A stretch of 64,000 nucleotides of DNA from Sulfitobacter mediterraneus (lineage in GTDB: Bacteria > Pseudomonadota > Alphaproteobacteria > Rhodobacterales > Rhodobacteraceae). Below are positions 52,092-59,761 of this stretch, in pieces. The stretch covers positions 88,757 through 152,756 of the forward strand of contig NZ_CP069005.1 in the NCBI RefSeq assembly GCF_016801775.1, read 5' to 3'. Position 1 is the stretch's first letter. Each line of letters begins with the position of its first letter. Under the pieces are notes generated by a model. The model did not search any database and was not told where the DNA came from. It saw only the letters and a program-made list of their open reading frames with translations. Made by a program: the position numbers and the translations under genes.

Positions 52092-52496
52092 TCATTCGAC
52101 ACGCGTGCCACTGATCGATTGGGGAGTTGGTGTCATAACTTTAGCCCCCCTGTTAGCCATGGCGTTGAAAAGCCCGCCGAAGATCAGCGCGGCATACCAG
52201 CCATAGAGAAAGCTTTCGGACAGACCGATAATGAAGCTGACCGGGGTCAGCCACACGAACCCGGGCAGCAGTCCAGCCCAGGTTTCATACATCGTGTAGT
52301 CGGGGAAAATCAGGTCGAACACGACGCAGACAACGAATGTCACTGCCAAAAACAGGCTTAGTGCCCAGCCCAGCGGCATAAGCGGCAAATCTGGACGCCC
52401 TGCCCCAGTATTTGCGCCCATGACACAGGCCCCGCAGGTCATGCGCAAGGCCAGAAAAAGGATCGCCGCCATCGCAGTGCAATAGATAATTGGCAG
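52092..52496 (-). CDS. DUF5676-like small membrane protein
   Basis: The core has several membrane helices with the pattern MPLGWALSLFLAVTFVVCV...WAGLLPGFVWL and ESFLYGWY, resembling the DUF5676 group found in metal-resistance clusters. An ATG start at 52472 has no ribosome site, whereas an AAGGAG at 52506-52511 lies nine bases before an in-frame CTG at 52496 (or ATA at 52499). The longer form begins LPIIYCTAMAAILFLALRM and adds a complete helix with CGAC, so a non-ATG start is likely. Function unknown. Confidence 0.7.
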   Translation of the reverse strand: MPIIYCTAMAAILFLALRMTCGACVMGANTGAGRPDLPLMPLGWALSLFLAVTFVVCVVFDLIFPDYTMYETWAGLLPGFVWLTPVSFIIGLSESFLYGWYAALIFGGLFNAMANRGAKVMTPTPQSISGTRVE

Positions 52497-52549
52497 TATG
52501 GTTTGCTCCTTTTTTGTCGATCAGATTGCGAACAAAGAGATCCCGTAAA

Positions 52550-52577
52550 ATGCCGGGCAAGCTGGCTTACCCGGCAT
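52550..52577 (-). terminator. Hairpin terminator after the EF-hand gene
   Basis: ATGCCGGG (52550-52557) and CCCGGCAT (52570-52577) pair perfectly over eight bases with a twelve-base loop; on the minus strand the stem is followed by TTTTA. It lies seven bases after the EF-hand stop codon. Confidence 0.65.
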
Positions 52578-52583
52578 GATATC

Positions 52584-53135
52584 CTAGTTGTCGGTGTCAT
52601 CCGTCGACATTGCGCCCATCCTCTCGCGCATGTTCACCCGCCCGGCCGGGGCGACCATCTCGGAGGGGCTCACTGCGCCATCTCCGTCAGCATCCAGATG
52701 CTGGAACCGGTCAACCATTGACTCGCGGATCATTGCGCTGTGCAGGGTTTCAAATTCGCTCAGGGACAGGCTGCCATCGCCATCCGCGTCAAACTCGCTC
52801 AACCGCGCTTGCATCGCCGCGGTAGCCTCCTCGGCCGAGGGTACTCCCATCATTCCAGGGCCCATCATCATCTGCATCATGCCCCGATCCATCATAGCCA
52901 TGCCCGGTCTGTCGCCATGATCCATCATCCGGGCGTGCATGCCCATCATCATGGGCATCATCTTTTGCATCATGTCGGTCTGATCACCAGTCATGGGACC
53001 AGACTCGCTATCGCTTGTTCCCGTGGCCACACCAGGCTGCTGAGCACCATGACCGTGACCAGCTTGGGCAAAAGCCGCACCCGTGGCACCCAGCAAAAGC
53101 GTTGCAGAAGTCGCGAGTATCTTGAAGGTTTGCAT
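52584..53135 (-). CDS. Exported EF-hand protein, Met/His-rich
   Basis: 183 residues: signal peptide (cleavage after AAFA, about residue 23), a His-containing start (QAGHGHGAQ), a very Met-rich middle (MMQKMMPMMMGMHARMMDH and more, residues 55-97) and two canonical EF-hand loops, DADGDGSLSLSE (about 116) and DADGDGAVSPSE (about 147). The Met-rich region could hold copper(I) in the periplasm while the EF-hands bind calcium. It lies 80 bases downstream of the Cys-rich protein gene and is probably cotranscribed with it. Confidence 0.85.
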   Translation of the reverse strand: MQTFKILATSATLLLGATGAAFAQAGHGHGAQQPGVATGTSDSESGPMTGDQTDMMQKMMPMMMGMHARMMDHGDRPGMAMMDRGMMQMMMGPGMMGVPSAEEATAAMQARLSEFDADGDGSLSLSEFETLHSAMIRESMVDRFQHLDADGDGAVSPSEMVAPAGRVNMRERMGAMSTDDTDN

Positions 53136-53215
53136 TATGTATTTCCTTTTTGCTTCAGTTGATCATGTTCAGCAGAAACGGCGTTGCCACCGACTGAATC
53201 AGAGACGCCAATGCG

Positions 53216-53380
53216 TCAGTTGTTGCTGCAACAGCAGCCCCCTTTGCCCGACTTTTCCGGCTTGCTGTCTTCCGCTGGTCGCCGTTCTTTCTCGGCGACA
53301 GTCTCGGTCTGAGTCACACCTCCGCAGCATCCTTTCGACGATCCAGTGTCTTGGGCCGGGGTATTGGAACGATTGTCCAC
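53216..53380 (-). CDS. Cys-rich 54-residue protein, probable metal binder
   Basis: GTG 53380 follows GAGGAG with six-base spacing. The product is small, charged and soluble, with a CCGG block (residues 18-21) near the start and GGCCCSNN at the very end: five cysteines in two clusters joined by a Lys/Glu-rich linker. No signal peptide, so it should act in the cytoplasm, perhaps as a copper buffer or chaperone. It was too short for the usual length limit. A promoter with the shared ECF-like motif lies 31 bases upstream, and the EF-hand gene follows. Confidence 0.75.
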   Translation of the reverse strand: MDNRSNTPAQDTGSSKGCCGGVTQTETVAEKERRPAEDSKPEKSGKGGCCCSNN

Positions 53381-53411
53381 TTGAAGCTCCTCGATATGTT
53401 GCGTTCATTCA

Positions 53412-53440
53412 GTAGACGCTCACCGTCAAAGAACGTTACA
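53412..53440 (-). promoter_or_regulatory. ECF-type promoter motif (copy B)
   Basis: On the minus strand, TGTAACG (53440-53434), 15 bases, then CGTCTAC (53418-53412). Sequence and spacing match copy A at 58222-58250, including the flanking TTC before and TT after the first block. The -10 block ends 31 bases before the GTG of the Cys-rich protein. Confidence 0.6.
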
Positions 53441-53735
53441 GAAAAAGAAAAGTATCATGATTTCGGGGAGGAGGTCCGGTAGCTGCGCCGCTGAAAAACG
53501 CCCTAATATTAACGCCTTGGCAATCGTTTTCCGGAATAGCGACACACGGATCCATAAACCCCCTTGAAAGTGGTCCTGCTTGTCCTCTCACTCGTTGGTC
53601 AGTTCGAATGGGACCCGACAAATCGTGTCCGTCGGTATTTTTTGGAGCTCTGTCTCCGCTCCCGCGATGGTCGATCATCCCCACGCAAATGCTGTGCCGA
53701 CTTCCAATCGCCGGTATCTGTTTGGGCATGCGCTC
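53441..53735. other. Intergenic stretch, no supported gene
   Basis: About 300 bases between the CBS-BON gene end and the Cys-rich gene promoter. A minus-strand frame (53436-53729) lacks a ribosome site and family resemblance. No clear terminator is visible for the six-gene operon that ends at 53736. Confidence 0.4.
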
Positions 53736-54431
53736 TCAAATGCCGTAGGCCCATGCCGCCAGTCGGCCCATGTGGATGTCAACACTATGGACACCGGACA
53801 CGTTTTCCACGGCGACCCGAATGGCGTTCTCTTCGAAATCGCTGTCTGCAACGCCCCAGATTGCGACATTGCCCTTGTCCACGGTGTAGTTGATCAAATT
53901 GACTGTCGCACCGGGAACCTCTTTCAGGACTTCATCTATCTTCGAGCGCAGCACCCGATCATCTTCCGATGGTTCCCCCAGTGCCCCGTCAGGAATTGCC
54001 GACAAGGCATGGAGCAGATTTGCCCGACTGACAATTCCAACGACGCGCTCCTCCCGCAGCACCGGCACCCGTTTGATCCGGTGCTTTTCCAGAAGGCGCG
54101 CGATCTCGGCAATCGGTGTGTCTTCCTCGACCGAAACGACATCGCGGGTCATCACGTCCGCGATATGGTGGCTGTTGAGCTTGATAAATTCCTGGGCAGA
54201 ATTGCCAGAGCCGCCCAGCAGTTCGAGCCACCAGGATCGGCGCGGGCCGTCGGTGTCGCGGACGCGCCGCATCAGGTCTCCTTCGCTGACCAGTCCCTTT
54301 AGAGCGCCCTCTGCATCAACGACGGGGAGCGCGCTGACGTGATGGTCGAGCATCAGGCGCACGGCGTCCTCGATTTTTCTGTCCTGCGGGACGGAGATCA
54401 CGGACGTCGTCATGATATCCTTGGCTTGCAT
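53736..54431 (-). CDS. CBS-pair and BON domain protein
   Basis: 231 residues from ATG 54431, with GAAGGAG upstream. Two CBS domains (MQAKDIMTTSVISVPQD at the start; IADVMTRDVVSVEEDTPIAE at about 90-108) are followed by a C-terminal BON domain (DEVLKEVPGATVNLINYTVDKG...NVSGVHSVDIHM). CBS pairs sense adenosine nucleotides and BON domains bind membranes or phospholipids; the protein is probably a stress or energy sensor. It is the last gene of the six-gene operon. Confidence 0.88.
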   Translation of the reverse strand: MQAKDIMTTSVISVPQDRKIEDAVRLMLDHHVSALPVVDAEGALKGLVSEGDLMRRVRDTDGPRRSWWLELLGGSGNSAQEFIKLNSHHIADVMTRDVVSVEEDTPIAEIARLLEKHRIKRVPVLREERVVGIVSRANLLHALSAIPDGALGEPSEDDRVLRSKIDEVLKEVPGATVNLINYTVDKGNVAIWGVADSDFEENAIRVAVENVSGVHSVDIHMGRLAAWAYGI

Positions 54432-54470
54432 GTCTTTGTCTCCTTCGCAGATTATGGGCCGATGCACCGA

Positions 54471-55070
54471 TCAGGTGCCGATCACCAGTTGCAGGTCACC
54501 GCCCAAATCATAAGGCGGGATGTCGAGGTTCCGTGGTGCTGGTCCTTTCCGGATCCGCCCCGACGTGTCGTAGTGCGATCCGTGACAGGGGCAGAACCAG
54601 CCGCCGAATTCTCCGACTGCGGATCCGTCCTGACCCAGCGGAATACACCCCAGATGGGTGCACACACCGATGACGATCAGCCATTCACCATCCGCATCTG
54701 CCGTGCGGTTTTCGTCTCGTGCGGGCACTTCGCCGCTCTCGTTGGGGTTCTCGCGCCCGCTGTCGACCGGATCGGCAAGATCGTCGAGTTCGACAGCGCG
54801 CGCCGCCTCGATTGCCGCAGCAGACCGGCGCCAGACGAAGACCGGGCGCCCCCGCCACTTGACCGTAATGCGTTGGCCCGGTTCGACGCCGGACAGATCG
54901 ACCCTGACCGTACCGGAGGCGGTCACGTCGGCTGAGGGGTTCATCGAGTCAATCAGCGGCCAGACCGCAGCCCCGACGGCAACCGCACCGGTCGAGGCTG
55001 TTGCATAATACAAAAAATCGCGCCGCTCAGTTGCGGGCGGCGGAACTGGGTCGTCTGCGGTCCTGTTCAT
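54471..55070 (-). CDS. Stand-alone Rieske iron-sulfur protein (PetA-like)
   Basis: 199 residues. A Tat-type leader ([20 protein letters not shown]) anchors it. The Rieske cluster ligands are complete: CTHLGC (about 136-141) and CPCHGSHYD (about 160-168). It resembles the iron-sulfur subunit of the cytochrome bc1 complex, but no cytochrome b or c1 gene is near, so it is an extra copy or serves another electron route. ATG overlaps the fabI stop by four bases. Confidence 0.88.
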   Translation of the reverse strand: MNRTADDPVPPPATERRDFLYYATASTGAVAVGAAVWPLIDSMNPSADVTASGTVRVDLSGVEPGQRITVKWRGRPVFVWRRSAAAIEAARAVELDDLADPVDSGRENPNESGEVPARDENRTADADGEWLIVIGVCTHLGCIPLGQDGSAVGEFGGWFCPCHGSHYDTSGRIRKGPAPRNLDIPPYDLGGDLQLVIGT

Positions 55071-55912
55071 CGTGAATCCTCCGACTTAACGCTCATCTGG
55101 GTTGAAAAGACCGGGCTTTCGATGTGAACACCCGCGTCTACATGCGACACTTCTCCGGTGATGCCGCTGGTGTAATCGCTGGCGAAGAGCAGGGCCGTTC
55201 GGCCCACCTCGTCGGCCTCTATGTTGCGCCGCAAGGGTGCTGCGCGCTTGGTCGCCTCCAGAAGACCCGAAAAGCCGGTCAGCCCCGATGCCGCGCGGGT
55301 CAGCACCGGACCCGCCGAAATAGCGTTGACACGGATGTTTGACGGCCCGAGTTCATGCGCGAGATAGCGCACAGTCGCTTCGAGCGCCGCCTTGGCCGGC
55401 CCCATCACATTGTAGTTTTCCACCACACGTTCACCGCCGAGATAACTCAACGTGATCAGGCTGCCGCCGCCGGACATCAGCGGTTCGGCAAGATGCGCCA
55501 TATGGATCAGCGAATGCACCGAAACGGCCATCGCTTCCGAGAACCCCTCGGCAGAGCAGTCGGTCAGCCGACCGTGAAGGTCGGCGGGCGGCACGCTGCC
55601 CACGGCGTGAAGAAGGAAATCGAGCTTTCCCCAGCGTTCTGCGATAGCATCAAAAACGGCATCGAGTTCCTGTGGCGCCTCCACATCGCAAGGCAGGACG
55701 ATGGGCGCTTCAGGCCGCGCGGCCAACGGTGTCACGTGGGTCTTGGTGCGCTCATTGACAAAAGTGATGGCCAACTCGGCACCCGCTTGCCGGAAGTGCA
55801 GAGCGGCGGGCCACGCCAGACTGCGTTCATTCGCGATGCCGATGACCAAGCCCTTGCGACCGGACAGGTCCAAAAGTTCCACGGGATCGCAGTATTCGGG
55901 GAAGTCAGGCAT
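55067..55912 (-). CDS. fabI: Enoyl-ACP reductase, FabI type
   Basis: 281 residues from ATG 55912. It has the FabI form of the NAD-binding start ([17 protein letters not shown], about 21-37) and the catalytic Tyr-x6-Lys (Tyr167, Lys174 in YNVMGPAK). FabI reduces enoyl-ACP in fatty-acid synthesis. As a plasmid-borne extra copy in a stress-type operon, it may adapt membrane lipids or give tolerance to FabI inhibitors. The ATG lies inside the end of the 59-residue gene (eight-base overlap). Confidence 0.85.
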   Translation of the reverse strand: MPDFPEYCDPVELLDLSGRKGLVIGIANERSLAWPAALHFRQAGAELAITFVNERTKTHVTPLAARPEAPIVLPCDVEAPQELDAVFDAIAERWGKLDFLLHAVGSVPPADLHGRLTDCSAEGFSEAMAVSVHSLIHMAHLAEPLMSGGGSLITLSYLGGERVVENYNVMGPAKAALEATVRYLAHELGPSNIRVNAISAGPVLTRAASGLTGFSGLLEATKRAAPLRRNIEADEVGRTALLFASDYTSGITGEVSHVDAGVHIESPVFSTQMSVKSEDSR

Positions 55913-56084
55913 CTTCCGATTGAACCCGGGTATCGGCGGAGGCGTCCGGCACCTTCTTCTGTGCAGTTTGACGCTTCGCGGTCTTGCCGTGCTTATGCCC
56001 GCCGTGTCCATGCCCGAAGAGATGCATCGCAGCCATCCCGCCGATCACGAGGACCAGAACCCAGTTTTCGATAATCCATTCCAT
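55905..56084 (-). CDS. 59-residue membrane protein with His-rich segment
   Basis: ATG 56084 follows AAGGAG. One membrane helix (WVLVLVIGGMAAMHLF, residues 8-23) is followed by HGHGGHKHGK and a charged tail. It looks like a half-length relative of DUF2933 proteins, and the histidines suggest metal binding. It lies seven bases downstream of the DUF3141 gene and overlaps fabI, so it is a true operon member that falls under common length limits. Confidence 0.75.
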   Translation of the reverse strand: MEWIIENWVLVLVIGGMAAMHLFGHGHGGHKHGKTAKRQTAQKKVPDASADTRVQSEDA

Positions 56085-56090
56085 GATCCT

Positions 56091-57854
56091 TCACTCCTTG
56101 TTTGGTATGGCGGTCGGTTGGCCCGCTTGTGTGGTGGTGGCGATGGGGAAACTGCCGTACATCGCGCCAAAGACATGTGTGAGCCATGCATCGCGCGCTT
56201 TGCGCAAGGCACCGAGATTTTCGCCGGTACGCGCGAACAACGCGCGTTCGGCTAGGATGGCGGGATGGTCTTTCGGCAGAGGATCCCGCGTCTCACGCAC
56301 GGAGTCGGCTGTGGATTTCACCAGCGCCATCCAAGGGTTCACACGCTCGGAAAACATCGTTCTGGTCCATCGCATCGGATGCAGGGCGCGCAGCATCTCG
56401 GCACTGGCCGGGGAGGTCGCTGCCTTGACCCAGGGGCTGACGAAAGTCGAATAGGCCGCCTCGTTGATCCGTGATATCTGCGCGACCTGGGCCAGCGCCA
56501 CATCGTCGGACGCAACGCCAAGATCATCGACGTCGCGCGGCTCGAAACGCACGTCGTAGTCGCCGGTCTTGCGCTTTGCACTGCCGGAAGACTTGTCGAT
56601 GAGCATTTCGTAAAGCCCGGGCGCCAGTGCTTCGACCGCCTCCAGGCTTTCCAGGATCGCCCGATGCTGAAGCCGCGCGACGGACCCGGAGACAAAGATG
56701 CCCAGATGCCCGACAGTCTCGTGCGTCATGTAGACGATGCGTTGTCCGGCAGCCTTGAGCGCATCGGTGTCAGGATATAGCTTGGCAATCCAGCCCAATG
56801 CCTGCTGCGGTGGCGTGATGTTGTCGCCCTCCGAGGCAAAGACCATGATCGGGTTGCGGAGCCGTTTCAGGTCGATGGTGCAATGTGCATCCAGTTGCAT
56901 CTCGCCCTGCTCCAGCCGGTTGCCGATAAAAAGGTTCTGTGTGATGCCGAGAATTTCCTCGCGGCTCAGCGTATAGTAGCCATTCCACCAGCGTTCGAAG
57001 TCGAGGAACCGTTCACGTTCGGTATCGGCATGGGAAAAGAGGTTGGCGTATTTCTCCCAGATCGCCTTTTCGGGTTGCAGGGTCTCGAAGTTCTGCGCCA
57101 GCCACGCGCCGTCGAACCGCCCGTCGCCCAGATCGGCGATCATGTGCGCCGCCCAGGATCCGCCCGAGAGCGCGCCGAGCATCCGCATCGGGCTGGTGGC
57201 CGCGTCGCCCGACCAATAACTGAGCGGAGAGCCGTTCAGCACGATGGGCCCGGTCAGACCGTCGCAATCGGCGGCCAGCAAGGCGGCGGCCCAACCGGCC
57301 TGACAATTGCCGTAGAGCACGGGTGCCGCGTTCGGGTGACGGCGGGCGACTTCGGTGACGGAGTCACGCAGTGCATAGTGTACGTCAGCCAGCGTCTGGC
57401 CGGGCATGGGTTCTGGAAAGAAGATCACGAAATAGACCGGATGGCCCTCGTGCATCGCCATGCCGACTTCGCTGTCATGCTTGAAGCCGCCGATACCCGG
57501 CCCATGTCCCGCGCGCGGATCAATGACGATGACCGGCGGCTTTGCCTCGTCCACGCAATCGTCCCAGCAATCTTCGCCTGCCCGCGTAATCCGGAGCAGT
57601 GCATAATTGGCGGGCCGGTCGAAGGTGCGGGCATCCAGCAGAAGCTCATAGTCGAAATCCAGAAGCGGCGGCATGCCCTGACGTTCATGTGCGATCATGT
57701 TGTCGGCGCGTTCCCGCAAGGTATCGAGGAACAGCAGCCAGCGTTCGAACGCGTCCTGGGCATAGGGAATATGGGCGTCAGCCGAGGGCTGTTTAGACTC
57801 GGGTTCCGTAGTTGGCTCCGTTGTCACAGTTGCAAGGCGCAAGCTCTTATTCAT
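56091..57854 (-). CDS. DUF3141 alpha/beta-hydrolase (PHA-synthase-related)
   Basis: 587 residues from ATG 57854 with AGAAGGA upstream (the frame is open to 57902). It has an alpha/beta-hydrolase core: VIVIDPRAGHGPGIGGF strand-loop, the nucleophile elbow GNCQAGW with cysteine in place of serine (about residue 183), then FASEGDNITPP and an HETVGHLG histidine loop. This cysteine elbow is the mark of poly-beta-hydroxyalkanoate synthases and DUF3141 proteins. The substrate is unknown. It overlaps the 109-residue protein gene by eight bases. Confidence 0.82.
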   Translation of the reverse strand: MNKSLRLATVTTEPTTEPESKQPSADAHIPYAQDAFERWLLFLDTLRERADNMIAHERQGMPPLLDFDYELLLDARTFDRPANYALLRITRAGEDCWDDCVDEAKPPVIVIDPRAGHGPGIGGFKHDSEVGMAMHEGHPVYFVIFFPEPMPGQTLADVHYALRDSVTEVARRHPNAAPVLYGNCQAGWAAALLAADCDGLTGPIVLNGSPLSYWSGDAATSPMRMLGALSGGSWAAHMIADLGDGRFDGAWLAQNFETLQPEKAIWEKYANLFSHADTERERFLDFERWWNGYYTLSREEILGITQNLFIGNRLEQGEMQLDAHCTIDLKRLRNPIMVFASEGDNITPPQQALGWIAKLYPDTDALKAAGQRIVYMTHETVGHLGIFVSGSVARLQHRAILESLEAVEALAPGLYEMLIDKSSGSAKRKTGDYDVRFEPRDVDDLGVASDDVALAQVAQISRINEAAYSTFVSPWVKAATSPASAEMLRALHPMRWTRTMFSERVNPWMALVKSTADSVRETRDPLPKDHPAILAERALFARTGENLGALRKARDAWLTHVFGAMYGSFPIATTTQAGQPTAIPNKE

Positions 57855-58176
57855 CGTTGGCTTCCTTCTGTTCATAGATTTCTCTGGATGGCCGCCCTGC
57901 AAGAAGCGTAAGTGCGAGGATCTTTGCGACCTCCTCGCGCAGACCGGTCAGCAGGTAGGCCGCATCACCGGGCTTGAGGCCCAGTGCGCGCGCCGCTAAT
58001 TCCGGGGGTTGCTTCAAGATTTCCACGCGCTGGAACAACGCCAATGCCATCGGGGCGTCTGGATGCGCGGAGGCCTCTGCACAAATGCATATCATCCGCG
58101 ACATGAACCCCGGAACGGCGGCATTCCGCGACGGTTCCGTTGCTCCCGAACGAAAACTCGTCGTCTCCCGTGGCAT
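57847..58176 (-). CDS. Hypothetical protein heading the DUF3141-FabI-Rieske-CBS operon
   Basis: 109 residues from ATG 58176, which has AGGAGGAA upstream; an upstream ATG at 58206 lacks one. Soluble, with FMSRMICICAEASAHPD in the middle and a helical, Leu-rich end (AYLLTGLREEVAKILALTLLAG). Residues CIC could bind a metal. I recognise no family. An ECF-type promoter motif lies 45 bases upstream. Confidence 0.65.
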   Translation of the reverse strand: MPRETTSFRSGATEPSRNAAVPGFMSRMICICAEASAHPDAPMALALFQRVEILKQPPELAARALGLKPGDAAYLLTGLREEVAKILALTLLAGRPSREIYEQKEANDE

Positions 58177-58221
58177 GATCCGATTCCTCCTGCTGTGCTG
58201 CCCCAAGGCGTAGTCACAAAA

Positions 58222-58250
58222 GAAGACGTCGATTGGCGAAAAACGTTACA
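58222..58250 (-). promoter_or_regulatory. ECF-type promoter motif (copy A)
   Basis: On the minus strand, TGTAACG (58250-58244), 15 bases, then CGTCTTC (58228-58222). It lies between the ECF sigma factor gene and the 109-residue protein gene, so the sigma factor's own neighbour operon carries it. Copy B at 53412-53440 shares the first block with its flanks and the second block except one base. Confidence 0.6.
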
Positions 58251-58268
58251 GAACCGACCGCGTTTCGA

Positions 58269-58895
58269 TCAGGAATTCTGCTGCTCTGCTTTGCAATCTG
58301 TTTCGTGCTCGGCGTTCTTGCAACCTTCAGGCTGACAATAGCAATCGTCACGATCGTCACGGCAGCAGTCGCCGCAGTGACTTGTCAACGCCTCGCGCAA
58401 AGCCGTGCGCGCCCGGTGCAGGCGAACGCCAAGGGCGTTGCGGGTTAGTCCAAGGTCGCGCGCCACATGCTCACGGTCCTCTTCGCCGAAGTCGATACGC
58501 CGGAGCAGTTCGGCGTCCGCCGGGCGCAGTTCGGAAATAAGACCGCCGTGGCAGGTGCAGAGCCGCGCCATCTGGGTCGGCGCATCAGAGATCCAGTCTT
58601 CCGGCTCACGCGCCACCGCCGCAGCCAAGCGGTTGCGACGCGTGCCCTTACGGAAATGGTCATTCAACGTGGAGCGCAAGATCGCATAGAGCCAGGCATC
58701 CATCCGCTCAACGTCTCTGAGTTGATCATTGCGCCCCAGCACGCGGATGCAGAAATCCTGCAGGACATCCTCTGCATCCGCCCGACTGCCAAGCCGTTTG
58801 ATCAGGAAGCCAAGGAATGCGCCGCGTCCGTCCAGCAACGCACGTTCCGGCGAGGAGTCCGACACCTTCGGTTTTCCGGTGTCTTGCGATGCCAT
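58269..58895 (-). CDS. ECF sigma factor with C-terminal Cys-rich domain (CorE-like)
   Basis: 208 residues from ATG 58895 (AAGGA upstream; the longer frame from 58988 would cover the FNR-like box). Sigma region 2 is at about 25-90 (SRADAEDVLQDFCIRVLGR, MDAWLYAILRSTLNDHFRKG) and region 4 at about 130-172 (LTRNALGVRLHRARTALREAL). The tail after residue 173 has seven cysteines: HCGDCC, DDCYC, EGC and TDC, plus CTCHGG between regions. Cys-rich tails on ECF factors such as CorE sense copper directly, without an anti-sigma factor, and no anti-sigma gene is nearby here. It is the best candidate to read the TGTAACG promoters. Confidence 0.85.
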   Translation of the reverse strand: MASQDTGKPKVSDSSPERALLDGRGAFLGFLIKRLGSRADAEDVLQDFCIRVLGRNDQLRDVERMDAWLYAILRSTLNDHFRKGTRRNRLAAAVAREPEDWISDAPTQMARLCTCHGGLISELRPADAELLRRIDFGEEDREHVARDLGLTRNALGVRLHRARTALREALTSHCGDCCRDDRDDCYCQPEGCKNAEHETDCKAEQQNS

Positions 58896-58981
58896 GGCAT
58901 TCAATTCCTTTCCCCAGTTTCCGAGATTGGCCATATTAGAGAACTGATCATCGCTTCTAGCAAGTTCAATGCTCGCGGACG

Positions 58982-58995
58982 TTGACATAGATCAA
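58982..58995. promoter_or_regulatory. FNR/FnrL-like box TTGAC-ATAG-ATCAA
   Basis: A one-mismatch fit to the TTGAT-N4-ATCAA consensus of FNR-type regulators, 87 bases upstream of the ECF sigma factor start. It would link the sigma factor gene to oxygen status. Confidence 0.4.
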
Positions 58996-59099
58996 ATGTG
59001 TCATCGTCCGGCCCGCCAGATCAAAGACCAAGGCCCACTCTTATGTTCTGCTGGGAAGTCATTCAACGAACTCGGCAGCATTTGTCTGGTCAAATCAAC

Positions 59100-59288
59100 T
59101 TATTGATTTAATGAAATCAATTTTCCTGCTCCGCGTTGATGGTTTTGTGTTCCACCGCTGAGATTGACGAACACAATACCCACAATGACCAATAGGATCC
59201 CGCAAAGCTGCGCGGCGGAAAGCTATTCTCCAAAGAACAGCGCGCCGATTGTGAGACCGAAAATCGGCACCAGAAAGCTGATGAAGCA
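59100..59288 (-). pseudogene. Relic of an EamA-family permease gene
   Basis: The minus strand reads the typical end of an EamA protein, FISFLVPIFGLTIGALFFGE, then an in-frame TAG stop where Arg is usual, then LSAAQLCGILLVIVGIVFVN. The frame closes at 59100. The upstream part of the gene is missing. It is not a copy of the intact EamA gene at 35286, whose end differs. Confidence 0.7.
59102..59121. repeat. Inverted repeat ATTGATTT-aatg-AAATCAAT
   Basis: Perfect eight-base arms with a four-base loop, just at the end of the EamA relic. It could have been its terminator or be a regulator site. Confidence 0.5.
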
Positions 59289-59380
59289 TTGTCGCTAAGA
59301 TTCGGCGTTCATCCAGGTTCAATTTGCGGTAGGGTCATCTCATCACATCCTCCTGATCTGCATCATAAATTTATACAGTA

Positions 59381-59668
59381 ATGCAATCCAAATTGGAATT
59401 TTCCGAACTGCACGAGGCGGGCCTGCGGATAATAATGGCCACGGGGGATAACGAACGCACGGCAAGGGCCGTGGCGACGATCCGTAACATACGCCAGAAC
59501 CTGTTCTGGGCCTTTGCCTACAACACGCTCGGTGTGCCCTTAGCTGCGGGCGTGCTCTACCCAGTATTCGGGCTGTTGATGTCGCCCATGTTCGCCGCCG
59601 CCGCAATGAGCCTCTCGTCGGTCTCGGTCATCGCGAACGCGCTCAGACTACGGCGATTGAGGCTTTAG
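59381..59668 (+). pseudogene. Internally deleted relic of a copper P-type ATPase gene
   Basis: 95 codons remain in frame. The first part ([20 protein letters not shown]) matches the hinge region of copper ATPases such as the one at 49457, and the frame then jumps directly to the final membrane helices ([16 protein letters not shown]...[24 protein letters not shown]). About 100 residues between these, including the GDGVNDAP motif, and everything before the hinge are gone. It cannot pump. Confidence 0.85.
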
Positions 59669-59710
59669 ACGATCCGCGTATTGAGCGTGAATCTGGACGA
59701 TACTTCTATT

Positions 59711-59732
59711 TCAGCAAAACGTGTATTGCTGA
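59711..59732. promoter_or_regulatory. Dyad TCAGCAA-N8-TTGCTGA
   Basis: Perfect seven-base arms spaced by eight bases, 30 bases upstream of the exported Cys-rich protein start. Such a dyad would suit a dimeric regulator. Which one is unknown. Confidence 0.35.
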
Positions 59733-59761
59733 TCTATGAGAACTTCAGCATAGCATGTTGC

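Noticed and set aside
52053..52361. Possible MerR-type regulator gene beside the CueR-like promoter
   Set aside because: The plus-strand frame lacks the MerR helix-turn-helix and the cysteine signature and overlaps a better-supported minus-strand gene.
53436..53729. Minus-strand frame of 97 codons after the CBS-BON gene
   Set aside because: No ribosome site; it ends over the ECF-type promoter and resembles no protein family.
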